Shown here: piece by piece, positions 26,946 through 35,965 of the stretch
How the letters are laid out: every line of letters begins with the position of its first letter
Position numbering within the stretch: position 1 is the stretch's first letter
Source of the DNA: Acinetobacter dispersus
Lineage (GTDB): Bacteria; Pseudomonadota; Gammaproteobacteria; Pseudomonadales; Moraxellaceae
NCBI RefSeq assembly: GCF_009884975.1
Contig: NZ_CP041970.1
Span: forward strand, 3,596,001-3,660,000
Length of the DNA: 64,000 nt
Direction: 5' to 3'
Notes under the pieces: model-generated
The model's database searches: none
What the model was told of the DNA's origin: nothing
What the model saw: the letters and a program-made list of their open reading frames with translations, nothing else
Translations under genes and position numbers: made by a program

Positions 26946-29081
26946 TTACATTGACTGAGCTGCCTGAATCGCAGTTAAAGCAATGGTAAATACAATATCA
27001 TCGACCAAAGCACCACGAGACAAGTCATTCACAGGTTTATTTAAACCTTGTAGCATTGGACCGACACTCACCACATTGGCAGCACGTTGTACCGCTTTAT
27101 AGGTGGTATTACCTGTATTTAAATCAGGGAAAATAAATACATTGGCGCGTCCCGCCACTTGCGAGTCTGGTGCTTTTTGGCGACCGACACTTTCAACCGA
27201 AGCAGCATCGTATTGCAATGGGCCATCAATCAGTAAATCAGGACGGCGTTGCTGTGCAATTTTAGTCGCCTCAGCCACTTTTTCAACATCGGCACCGGTA
27301 CCTGAAGTTCCCGTTGAATAACTGATCATGGCGATACGTGGATCAAGACCAAAGGCTTTGGCAGAATCTGCGGACTGAATCGCAATCTCGGCAAGTTGTT
27401 CTGCATTTGGATCAGGATTAATCGCACAATCTCCATAGACATAAACTTCATCAGGCAACAACATAAAGAAGATCGATGAGACCAGTGAGTAATTCGGTGC
27501 AGTCTTAATCAGCTGGAATGCTGGGCGCACGGTATTGGCAGTGGTATGAATCGCACCAGACACCAAACCATCCACTTGATCGAGCGCCAACATCATTGTG
27601 CCGAGTACCACGGTATCTTGCAGCTGTGCTTTGGCTTGTAGTGCGTCGAGTTTACCTTTACGCAGCTCCACCATCGGTTCGATGTATTGATCACGAATGG
27701 TATCAGGGTCAATGATTTGTAAATCATCGGGTAATTGAATACCTCGCGCCTTCGCCACTTCGGCAACCGACTCAGGCTTTGCCAATAAAATACATTGCGC
27801 AATACCACGGGTTTGACAGATCACAGCCGCTTGTACCGTGCGTGGCTCATCACCCTCAGGCAGGACAATACGTTTTTTCGCAGCAATGGATTTTTGTACC
27901 AACTCGTAACGGAACGCTGAAGGTGATAAGCGAGGATGCAAGTTGTTCTGGGTATGTTGATCCAACCAATGGCTATCTAAATGACTTGACACGAAACGAG
28001 TGACTTGCTCTGCACGTTCAGTATCATCAATTGGAATTTCATTTCCAAAGCGATGCAGTAGTTGTGCCGTTTCTAAGGTATCTAAAGGTGTGTGTAAGAT
28101 AGGGAGCCCTTGCTTAATCGCACTTTGGCAAAATTCGAGTACATTGCTTGCAGGCGCAGCTTGCTCGGTTAACACCAGACCTGCGAGTGGCGTACCATTG
28201 CTGCTGGCAAGGCTCGCTGCCAAGATCGCATCGGTGCGTTGTGATGCGCTAATTATCAATTCGCCCGCAACAAATTTATGCAATTCTGATTCGATATTGG
28301 ATGCAATTAAACTGGTATGCAGAATACGACGTTGTTTAGCCTCACCTTGATGCAACCATGTACCATTGATGATCGAAGCGATATCTAAACTACGTGGCAC
28401 GCTGAGGGTATTGCTGAATGGCACCAATCCAATAATCGGCAGTTCATCGGTTCCCATAAAGCGGTTATAACGTTGTAACTCTAAGGCAAAAGCATTGATA
28501 TGCTGGTCTAGGCGTAGACTTGGATCAAGCGTGACTGGAATTTCGGCCGTGCCTTCAGGTAAGCCTTTGGTCCGCATAAATAACACGCCTGTAGTGCGTG
28601 CTGAGGCTGCGCCACCAAATTGACGTAAATGCGCATCGACTCTTTCTGCTGTTTTACGTGGATCAGCTAAATCTGCGGTGCTGACCAAAACCACTTGTGC
28701 ATCCAGTGCTTGTGCGAGTGCGGCATTGATTTCACTGACAAAATGATCTTGTCCATTCGGAACCAAACCTTCAACGATAATCACATCATGATCAGCTGAA
28801 ATTTGACGGTGTAGCGCAACGGCTTCTTCAAGCAATTCATCTGTTTCGCCCAAGGCAATCAGTTGAGTCAGTCGCTCGTAGGTGATTGGTTCGGCAGATT
28901 TATGCTGAAATAAATGGCGATAGAGTGTCGTGGTACGGTCAACCGTGGTGTCTGCAATTTGAGAGTAAGGTTTTAAGAAACCCGCATTAATCCCTTTACA
29001 ATCTAGCGCGTAGATCATACCTAAGCAGGCTGAAGTTAAACCAACACCTTCACCTGTGGGGATGAGTAAAATCGTATTCAT
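26946..29081 (-). CDS. pta: Phosphate acetyltransferase, long form
   Basis: A 711-residue enzyme that interconverts acetyl-CoA and acetyl phosphate. The N-terminal third resembles BioD/AAA P-loop proteins (LLIPTGEGVGLTSACLG), the middle is a DRTGG-type regulatory domain, and the C-terminal 330 residues are the catalytic PTA domain (IVLPEGDEPRTVQAA, GTMMLALDQVDGLVSGAIHTTANTVRPA, IFPDLNTGNTTYKAVQR). The long form is typical of gammaproteobacteria. It lies 29 bases after ackA in the same direction, so the two form an acetate-activation and overflow operon. Confidence 0.97.
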   Translation of the reverse strand: MNTILLIPTGEGVGLTSACLGMIYALDCKGINAGFLKPYSQIADTTVDRTTTLYRHLFQHKSAEPITYERLTQLIALGETDELLEEAVALHRQISADHDVIIVEGLVPNGQDHFVSEINAALAQALDAQVVLVSTADLADPRKTAERVDAHLRQFGGAASARTTGVLFMRTKGLPEGTAEIPVTLDPSLRLDQHINAFALELQRYNRFMGTDELPIIGLVPFSNTLSVPRSLDIASIINGTWLHQGEAKQRRILHTSLIASNIESELHKFVAGELIISASQRTDAILAASLASSNGTPLAGLVLTEQAAPASNVLEFCQSAIKQGLPILHTPLDTLETAQLLHRFGNEIPIDDTERAEQVTRFVSSHLDSHWLDQHTQNNLHPRLSPSAFRYELVQKSIAAKKRIVLPEGDEPRTVQAAVICQTRGIAQCILLAKPESVAEVAKARGIQLPDDLQIIDPDTIRDQYIEPMVELRKGKLDALQAKAQLQDTVVLGTMMLALDQVDGLVSGAIHTTANTVRPAFQLIKTAPNYSLVSSIFFMLLPDEVYVYGDCAINPDPNAEQLAEIAIQSADSAKAFGLDPRIAMISYSTGTSGTGADVEKVAEATKIAQQRRPDLLIDGPLQYDAASVESVGRQKAPDSQVAGRANVFIFPDLNTGNTTYKAVQRAANVVSVGPMLQGLNKPVNDLSRGALVDDIVFTIALTAIQAAQSM

Positions 29082-29110
29082 AGTGACCTTAAATTCTTTT
29101 AATAGGTTGA

Positions 29111-30286
29111 TTAAGCTGTTGGTTCAAGTACTTGACGGGTTTCTTTGGCAATACGGCCTTCTTCATCAGTCGGAATCACCCAGATTTCAGGACCTGTACC
29201 ATCGTCGATACGACCTTCTGTACCACGCGGCAATGCATCATTTTTCTCTTTACTAAATTGAAAACCGAAATGAGCCAGATAGCCTAAAGTCTTTTCACGG
29301 ACATAAGCCGAGTTTTCACCAATACCACCTGTAAATACTAAACCATCAAGATGGGGTAAACCGCAACTCATCGCTGATAAAGATTTGGCGAGGCGATAGC
29401 AGAATACTTCAATGGCAAGGGTTGCACCATCATGACCATTTTCAGAGGCTTCAACCAAGGTGCGCATATCATTGGATAAACCAGACAAGCCCAATAAGCC
29501 ACTTTCTTTATTCAACATGCTGTCAATTTTTTGGATATCCCAACCAAGGTTGCTGGCAAGGAATAAATGTAAGCTTGGATCTACATCACCACTACGGGTA
29601 CCCATCACCACACCTTCAAGTGGGGTCATGCCCATTGATGTATCGACGCTATGACCATTCCAGACAGCACAGGTTGAACTGCCATTGCCTAAATGTGCAC
29701 TGAGCCAGCCGCCTTCATTTTTATGGCCTGCCAATTCGCTGGCGCGTTCAGTCACATAAGCATGGCTGGTTCCGTGGAAACCATAGCGACGCACTTGATG
29801 TTCAGTATACAAATATTGTGGTAGAGCATAGCGATAAGCACGCTCAGGCATGGTTTGGTGGAATGCGGTATCGAAGACGGCGACTTGAGGCAGTTGAGGG
29901 AACAAGCGTAGGGTGGCTTCAATTCCAATCAAATGTGCAGGATTGTGCAGCGGTGCAAGAGGTGTCGCTGCTTCAATACGCTCAACCAGTTCTGATGTAA
30001 GCAATTCTGCTTTGGTGATGTTACCGCCGTGAACGACACGGTGTCCAATTGCCTGAGGGTTATAGTTGGCTAAGCGAGCCAATAAGGTTTCAAGTGCTTT
30101 GGCGTGATCTGCATACGGAATCGAAAGTTCCAGTGGTTCGCCACCCAGTGTGACTCCTTTAATACGGGCATCGGCTGCCCCTAAATTCTCTGCCAAGCCA
30201 TAAATACGGTCTTCACGACGTTCCGAGATGAGCGCGTACTTGATTGATGATGAACCACAGTTAATTACTAATACAGATATAGCCAC
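29111..30286 (-). CDS. ackA: Acetate kinase
   Basis: A 391-residue kinase that interconverts acetate plus ATP and acetyl phosphate plus ADP. The start is GTG with AGGTG before it and gives the family N-terminus [17 protein letters not shown]. Other signatures are [58 protein letters not shown] and [13 protein letters not shown]. It is the first gene of ackA-pta. Confidence 0.97.
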   Translation of the reverse strand: MAISVLVINCGSSSIKYALISERREDRIYGLAENLGAADARIKGVTLGGEPLELSIPYADHAKALETLLARLANYNPQAIGHRVVHGGNITKAELLTSELVERIEAATPLAPLHNPAHLIGIEATLRLFPQLPQVAVFDTAFHQTMPERAYRYALPQYLYTEHQVRRYGFHGTSHAYVTERASELAGHKNEGGWLSAHLGNGSSTCAVWNGHSVDTSMGMTPLEGVVMGTRSGDVDPSLHLFLASNLGWDIQKIDSMLNKESGLLGLSGLSNDMRTLVEASENGHDGATLAIEVFCYRLAKSLSAMSCGLPHLDGLVFTGGIGENSAYVREKTLGYLAHFGFQFSKEKNDALPRGTEGRIDDGTGPEIWVIPTDEEGRIAKETRQVLEPTA

Positions 30287-30517
30287 GTTTGAACACCTAA
30301 CAGATTTTAAATTTTATGATGAACACTTTGATCTTGCTGCAACGCATGAGGCAGTGGAATCAAGCGCAATGTTTTAACATGGGATGTCATCTTGGCGAAG
30401 ATAGACTTTAGCCTATACAACCCGTTTATAAATCAACCTATTCAGTATAGTTAGGAAATGAGCAGTTGTTTTGATTGATCTGTTGATTTTGTCATTGTTT
30501 TTTGTATGTAAATATAT

Positions 30518-30559
30518 AAAAACACGATAAAGATCAAATAAATGACCTTTATCGTGTTT
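30518..30559 (-). terminator. proA terminator
   Basis: AAACACGATAAAG pairs with CTTTATCGTGTTT around a 14-base loop, just beyond the proA stop, with T-rich sequence after it on the minus strand. The adjacent 230 bases up to ackA hold no other feature I can support. Confidence 0.8.
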
Positions 30560-30582
30560 CTGTATTCAAATGCTCGATTTTG

Positions 30583-31848
30583 TTATTGGCGGATTTGACC
30601 GTCGCCAAACACAATCCATTTTTGTGAGGTTAGACCTTCTAGGCCAACTGGGCCACGGGCATGGATTTTATCGGTTGAAATACCGATTTCTGCCCCTAAA
30701 CCATATTCAAAACCATCAGCGAAGCGGGTTGAAGCATTGATCATCACCGAACTTGAATCCACACGTGCCAAGAACTCACGGGCTAGACTAAAGTTTTCAG
30801 TAATAATGGCATCGGTATGATGTGAACCATACTTATTGATATGTTCAATTGCTTCATCCATACCAGTAACCACTTTAATCGCAAGAATTGGACCGAGATA
30901 TTCGGTATACCAATCTTCCTCTGTCGCTGTTTTCACTGATACGCCTAAAATACGTTGGGTTTCAGCGCAACCGCGCAATTCAACCTGTTTTTCAGCATAA
31001 AGTTCGGCAATGCGTGGCAAGAATTCCTCAGCAATCGCTTCATCGACCAATAATGTTTCCATGGCATTACATACACCATAGCGATGCGTTTTGGAATTGA
31101 GCGCAATCGGTAAAGCTTTTTGTAGATCTGCTTGAGCTTCAACAAATACATGGCAGTTGCCATCTAGATGTTTAATGACTGGAATACGCGCTTCATTGCT
31201 GATTCGTTCGATCAAGCTTTTACCACCGCGTGGCACAATTACATCCACGAATTCAGTCATGGTAATCAGGTGACCTACTGCGGCGCGATCAGGGGTTTCA
31301 ATCACTTGAACCGCATGTTCAGGCAAGCCTGAAATTTGTAGACCATGCTGGATCGCGGTTGCGATGGCTTTATTGGATTCAAGTGCTTCTGATCCACCAC
31401 GTAAAATAATTGCGTTGCCAGATTTTAAAGCCAATGACGCTGCTTCAAGGGTCACATTGGGTCTTGATTCATAGATCATGCCAATCACGCCTAAAGGCAC
31501 GCGCATTTTTCCAAGTTGAATCCCCGACGGACGGTAGGCAAGATCGGTAATCTCTCCAATCGGATCAACCAAGGCAATCACATCTTTCAGACCTTGCAGC
31601 ATACCTTTAAAACGAGCAGGAGTAAGTTCTAAACGATCGAGTAAAGCGCTGTCGAGTTGACGTTGGCGGCCACTGTCCATATCGATTTGATTGGCTGCTA
31701 AAATTTGGGCTTGATTATTTTCCAAAGCCGTATAGATTGCAGATAGGGCATGGTTTTTCAAATGCGTCGATGCGCTCGTTAATACACGAGAAGCTTGACG
31801 CGCTTGAGCACCGACCTGTTGCATATAATTTTGAATAGAATCTTGCAT
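30583..31848 (-). CDS. proA: Gamma-glutamyl phosphate reductase
   Basis: A 421-residue NADPH-dependent enzyme of proline synthesis that reduces gamma-glutamyl phosphate to the semialdehyde. I start it at the ATG at 31848 ([13 protein letters not shown]); the frame stays open for 36 codons upstream, but family members start here. Visible motifs are [32 protein letters not shown], the catalytic cysteine in [11 protein letters not shown] and [16 protein letters not shown] with [10 protein letters not shown]. proB is not in the neighbourhood. Confidence 0.95.
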   Translation of the reverse strand: MQDSIQNYMQQVGAQARQASRVLTSASTHLKNHALSAIYTALENNQAQILAANQIDMDSGRQRQLDSALLDRLELTPARFKGMLQGLKDVIALVDPIGEITDLAYRPSGIQLGKMRVPLGVIGMIYESRPNVTLEAASLALKSGNAIILRGGSEALESNKAIATAIQHGLQISGLPEHAVQVIETPDRAAVGHLITMTEFVDVIVPRGGKSLIERISNEARIPVIKHLDGNCHVFVEAQADLQKALPIALNSKTHRYGVCNAMETLLVDEAIAEEFLPRIAELYAEKQVELRGCAETQRILGVSVKTATEEDWYTEYLGPILAIKVVTGMDEAIEHINKYGSHHTDAIITENFSLAREFLARVDSSSVMINASTRFADGFEYGLGAEIGISTDKIHARGPVGLEGLTSQKWIVFGDGQIRQ

Positions 31849-32202
31849 AGCAGTTTGAGATTTGCATGTATTTATAAAGATAGTAACAGTCAACGGCTGA
31901 ACAATGAATAGGCTGAACTGACAATTCAAAAAATTATGAAGCGTTAATTGGCGCAAAAGTTTTTATTTTAATGCGATGAAGATATTGAATCTAAAGCTGA
32001 GATTACATATTTTGCAAAAGATTAATGTTCTAAACAAGATAAGTGGTTAAGGAAATGATTGCGTATAAAACGTGCATATGTATAGAATGAAAAAGTATAG
32101 GATAAATGTAATACAAATTTTATAAATTTGTTAACTTGCAAGTAGAAATCGCTGAAAATGAGATTCTTGCAACAAAAAAATAAACAAGGATGGAGGAAGG
32201 AC
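31849..32202. other. Divergent promoter region between proA and the hydrolase gene
   Basis: About 350 very AT-rich bases between divergent starts. It must hold both promoters; I see no unambiguous -35/-10 pair, operator or small gene. Confidence 0.4.
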
Positions 32203-33513
32203 ATGAATTCCATTATCCAAATGGACTCGGATATAAATCATACCTACACAGGCTTTGGTTTTTTCGACATTTACAATAAAAACAGTTTTAAACAGCCAGC
32301 GCGTACCACGTGGATCGATGGTTGGAAAATTGAATATATGGCAATTGCAGATCCGAAAACGATCTACAACACGCCGATTGTAATTGTCGGGGGCGCATTT
32401 CAAAATTTTAACTCTTACAAGTATTGTGTTGAGCAACTCTTTGAGAGTGGTCCCGTTATTCTCATTGATTTACCGTCAATGGGGGCGAATCAACAGATTC
32501 GTAATGTTGATACAGGTGAATCTGCTGGAATCCTGGAACTGCCTGAACTGTCTAAAATGCTTGGTCAATGGCTCGATATTGTTGGACTTGAGAAAGTTTC
32601 AATGATGGGGATGTCATTAGGTTCGGTGGTCGCATCATCATTTGCACACCAACGCCCTGAATTGATTGACCGTATGGTATTGATGGGCGTGATGCAGAAG
32701 ACGCGTAAAAGCTGGCGGATGCTGCTAGAAGAATCATTGCATTTAATGCGCGAAGATCGCATGGATGAGTTTGGTCAAGCGGTGATCCTATATTTAGTGA
32801 ATCATGCCAAGCTTGATAAAACGCGCATGTCGCCAACAGCAAAGCGTTTATTCTTCAGACAAATGGCAGAATTTAGTGCAACTGAACGTGAACGTTATGA
32901 AATTAACTGCAACCGCTTATTGCGTTTAAGCGACGTGCCAGTACCCCAATGTAAAACTTTGGTGGCTGCTGGACAGTACGATAGCTTTACTTTGCCACAC
33001 GAAAATGCTGATTTTGCTTTGCAATGCCAAGATATGCAGTTTGCTTTAATTGCAAACGCAGATCATGTGCCGCAATTGCAGCGCCGTAAAGAAACCATGA
33101 ATTTGTTTACCTCATTCTTGAAAGGGGAATCTATCGAGAATCTGGATGGTATTATCCCGATGACGCGTGAACAAATGCAAAAAATTGAACGTCGGGGCGA
33201 GGAGCGTATTGCTGTTTTACAACCACAGACTAAATTGACTCATCGTCATTTAGCGACAGAAGTGGCAGTGAAAATTGTCGATATCACCTTCTTTGGCGTT
33301 TATTTAAAACTTAATGATCTTGAACAGCTTGATTTTGTTAGCCAACATCCTCGTGATTTAGCTCTACATTTAGCTGATGAGGAAGGTGAGTTTAAAATTG
33401 AATGTTTAAACTTTGATGCAACTGAGCAAGGACTGCGCATCTTGTTTAAACATGGTAGTTTTGATATTGCTGATCGTTTAACGCGTTTTATTGAGCGTCA
33501 AAAACAGGCTTGA
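32203..33513 (+). CDS. Alpha/beta hydrolase with C-terminal PilZ-like domain
   Basis: A 436-residue protein starting at the ATG at 32203, which follows a strong GGAGGAAGG; an in-frame ATG 45 bases upstream has none. Residues about 40-310 form an alpha/beta hydrolase: nucleophile elbow GMSLG with S138, probable acid D260 in AGQYDS and H288 in NADHVP. The last 110 residues carry both halves of a PilZ signature, RxxxR (331-335) and DxTxxG (360-365, with T where S is usual). PilZ domains bind cyclic di-GMP, so hydrolase activity might be controlled by that messenger. This is inference; the substrate is unknown. No signal peptide is seen. Confidence 0.75.
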   Translation: MNSIIQMDSDINHTYTGFGFFDIYNKNSFKQPARTTWIDGWKIEYMAIADPKTIYNTPIVIVGGAFQNFNSYKYCVEQLFESGPVILIDLPSMGANQQIRNVDTGESAGILELPELSKMLGQWLDIVGLEKVSMMGMSLGSVVASSFAHQRPELIDRMVLMGVMQKTRKSWRMLLEESLHLMREDRMDEFGQAVILYLVNHAKLDKTRMSPTAKRLFFRQMAEFSATERERYEINCNRLLRLSDVPVPQCKTLVAAGQYDSFTLPHENADFALQCQDMQFALIANADHVPQLQRRKETMNLFTSFLKGESIENLDGIIPMTREQMQKIERRGEERIAVLQPQTKLTHRHLATEVAVKIVDITFFGVYLKLNDLEQLDFVSQHPRDLALHLADEEGEFKIECLNFDATEQGLRILFKHGSFDIADRLTRFIERQKQA

Positions 33514-33530
33514 TGAGAACCGAAGATTTG

Positions 33531-33563
33531 AAAAGGGAAGTGGATCAACCATTTCCCTTTTTT
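33531..33563 (+). terminator. Terminator after the hydrolase-PilZ gene
   Basis: AAAAGGGAA pairs with TTCCCTTTT, followed by T residues. Between convergent genes. Confidence 0.8.
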
Positions 33564-33571
33564 ATTGAGGA

Positions 33572-34414
33572 TTATTTGTTGGTTGCCTGAATGACCCAGA
33601 CTAAATCACCTAAGTGTTGCTGCGTATTTTCTAAAGTTGCTTGTTCAAAAAACTGCTTTGGCTGCAGAACTTCAACTTGATTAAAGCCTGCCTCTTGGAA
33701 GAAATTTTCGACCTCGGCTGGGTTTTTAAAATGAAAACTAAATGCACTGCGTGACATCCATTTTAGTAAACGGCTGCTGTTCCAGATAATGGTTGCCAGT
33801 TTGTTTTGGGTCGGTTCTGGGTAGATGTCTGTTAAATAATGCAGCTCTTTAAAGTTTTGACCGTAGTTGGCAATTGCTTGAATGAGTTGCTGTAACATTG
33901 GTTTTTCAAAGTAATTGATGAGTCCTTCACTAATAATCACCAATGGACGTTGCTGATCAAATACCTCAAATGCAGCAGCAAAGGCATCGGTAAATAAGTC
34001 GACAGACAGAACTTCATCTACATTGCTTTCAATTTGTTGTAGTGCAGCTTGTTTGGTGGCTGCCATATCGGGTAAGTCCAATTCACGGTAAGTGATATTT
34101 GGATAATGTTGTCTAAACCACCAGCCTCGTGGTGATAGACCACATGCAATTTCTAGTACTTGAAGATTAGGGTGTTGTTCAATCAATTCTTTTAAGTGGT
34201 TATCCAAGATGCTGTGGCGTTGTTTAAGCGTGGTGCGCATACTGCCACCGACATATTTTTCTGCCCAGCTTTCAATTGGATGAACTAAGGCTGCCAGTGT
34301 TTTGCCTTTTGCTGTTGCTAGTGCTGGATGTGAGATCCCCATTTGATACCAGATGTAGCCGGTGTAGTGTGCGGTAAATGAAATGTGGCGATGTTTCGAA
34401 AGTTGTTGTGTCAT
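33572..34414 (-). CDS. Class I SAM methyltransferase of the leucine carboxyl methyltransferase type
   Basis: A 280-residue soluble protein. The motif VLEIACGLSPRGWWF (about 85-99) is the SAM-binding loop as it appears in the PPM1/LCMT-related group, followed by YRELDLPDM (acidic residue for the ribose) and VIISEGLINYF. Bacterial members methylate unknown acids. A structured repeat lies upstream of it, as another copy does upstream of metX. No operon partners are seen. Confidence 0.8.
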   Translation of the reverse strand: MTQQLSKHRHISFTAHYTGYIWYQMGISHPALATAKGKTLAALVHPIESWAEKYVGGSMRTTLKQRHSILDNHLKELIEQHPNLQVLEIACGLSPRGWWFRQHYPNITYRELDLPDMAATKQAALQQIESNVDEVLSVDLFTDAFAAAFEVFDQQRPLVIISEGLINYFEKPMLQQLIQAIANYGQNFKELHYLTDIYPEPTQNKLATIIWNSSRLLKWMSRSAFSFHFKNPAEVENFFQEAGFNQVEVLQPKQFFEQATLENTQQHLGDLVWVIQATNK

Positions 34415-34460
34415 CTGTCCTAGACTCTTTTCCCTAATTCTTATTTTTAACGATATCTAT

Positions 34461-34657
34461 AACGGTGTCTTGCTGAGTCCTCATCTGATATCAGGATAAG
34501 CTTTCAGCTGGAGTTACTTTGGTTTCGCCCAAAGTAACCAAAGGCATTGTCATCCGCAAAACCTGTTCATTCCTTGCATGTGATTAATTTCAGCATATAG
34601 ACGACTATATCTATCTTTTTGAAATCACGCAGGTTGCGGATGACATTACCGAGTATC
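34461..34657. repeat. Structured intergenic repeat, copy 2
   Basis: This copy matches the element at 4442-4631, in the same orientation relative to its neighbours: beyond the 3' end of one minus-strand gene (nagZ) and before the 5' end of another. Left part 34461-34579, right part 34627-34657, variable loop of 47 bases. The stems are kept but their sequences change in pairs: GTTACTTTGG/CCAAAGTAAC here against CTTACTTTGG/CCAAAGTAAG in copy 1, and CATCCGC/GCGGATG against CATCCAC/GTGGATG. The TTATCC stem is replaced by a TGATATCA palindrome, and the closing stem here is CGATAT (34451-34456) / ATATCG (34660-34665). Confidence 0.8.
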
Positions 34658-34693
34658 GTATATCGGCAAAAATATTTTTTAATATGAAGTAAG

Positions 34694-35716
34694 TTAGAAC
34701 GAATTCTTAAACTCTTCAATGACTTTTCTGACGCTGTGCCAATTTTCATCGTCTAAAGTCAATGTGGTACCAATCTGAATATTTGGAATTTTACCGCGCA
34801 TACGTTCTAAACGTTGTTGGTTTGGTAACGCTAATGTTTGGATTCCATCTAATGCGGTACATGCAGCTGCACGGTCATTGCAGACTAAGCCCATATCACA
34901 ACCCGCATTTAAAGCGGCTTGAATACGTGCATCCGCACCACCTGCAACACAGGCAGCTTGCATGCTCAAGTCATCTGAAAATAGTACGCCATCAAATTTA
35001 AGCTGTTGACGTAAGATTTCTTGTAACCAAAATGGTGAGAAACCTGCTGGATTTGGATCGACTTGATCATAGATCACGTGGGCTGGCATCAGTGCATCAA
35101 GCTGTGGCATTAATTTGATAAAGCTCTGCATGTCTTTGTCATAGATTTCTTGATACGAGCGGCTGTCAATTGCAGCTGCAACATGCGAGTCAGCTTTGAC
35201 TGAACCGTGGCCAGGAAAATGTTTGCCGGTCGTTGCCATGCCTGCTTTTTTCATACCGCGCATAAAGGCATCTGCTAGTGGCACGATGTCTTGCATATTT
35301 TTGGCAAAGCCGCGGTCACCGATCACATCACTGACATCATTCAGGTCTAAAACAGGCGCAAAGCTAAAATCAATACCAACCGCGAGGACTTCAATTGCCA
35401 TTAACCAGCCGCATTGTTCAGCCAGTTCGAGCGCTTGTTGTGGATGGCTCAGGTAATGTTCACCTAGACGTCCCATGGCTGGGAGTAAGGTAAAACCTTG
35501 TCTTAAACGTTGTACGCGGCCACCTTCCTGATCCACCGCAATAAGGATCTCTGGGCGGATTTGACGCATATGGTCGGTTAAAGCACGAACTTGTTGAGGA
35601 GATTCAATATTTCGCGCAAATAAAATCATGCCACCGACTTGCGGAGCTTGTAATAGTTCAATATCTTCTTGAGTAAGTTCTGTGCCAGCAATATCCAGCA
35701 TCAATGCGCCGATCAT
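34694..35716 (-). CDS. nagZ: Beta-N-acetylhexosaminidase
   Basis: A 340-residue family 3 glycoside hydrolase that removes N-acetylglucosamine from muropeptide recycling products in the cytosol. The signature KHFPGHGSVKADSH spans residues 165-178, and FSDDLSM holds the nucleophile aspartate; VDQEGGRVQRL (61-71) is also conserved. The product anhydro-muropeptides can signal beta-lactamase induction in bacteria that have AmpR; none is seen here. There is no signal peptide. It stands alone, divergent from prc. Confidence 0.95.
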   Translation of the reverse strand: MIGALMLDIAGTELTQEDIELLQAPQVGGMILFARNIESPQQVRALTDHMRQIRPEILIAVDQEGGRVQRLRQGFTLLPAMGRLGEHYLSHPQQALELAEQCGWLMAIEVLAVGIDFSFAPVLDLNDVSDVIGDRGFAKNMQDIVPLADAFMRGMKKAGMATTGKHFPGHGSVKADSHVAAAIDSRSYQEIYDKDMQSFIKLMPQLDALMPAHVIYDQVDPNPAGFSPFWLQEILRQQLKFDGVLFSDDLSMQAACVAGGADARIQAALNAGCDMGLVCNDRAAACTALDGIQTLALPNQQRLERMRGKIPNIQIGTTLTLDDENWHSVRKVIEEFKNSF

Positions 35717-35965
35717 AAGGATTCCGTTTGAATTTTGATGAAAAATTTGATGAAAAAAACGATAGCTAAATTGTGCAATGATTTGCTACATTTTGTCAGT
35801 ACAGAATATGATAAAACTACATGATATTGATGATAAGTGCTTATTGGTCATTTATTTATGACGACCAATGAGTTCTACAAGTTGGTAAAGTATCGAATGA
35901 AATGTGTTCATATTGACAGTATCAGCGTGTAATAATTGCCATATCCAAGGAAGTACCAAAATTTT

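Noticed and set aside
28000..28350. A 116-codon frame antisense to pta
   Set aside because: A shadow of the long pta gene; serine- and cysteine-rich composition is typical of antisense frames.
34567..34749. A 60-codon frame across the second structured repeat and the end of nagZ
   Set aside because: The repeat is not conserved as protein; base changes follow stems, not codons, and the frame overlaps nagZ.
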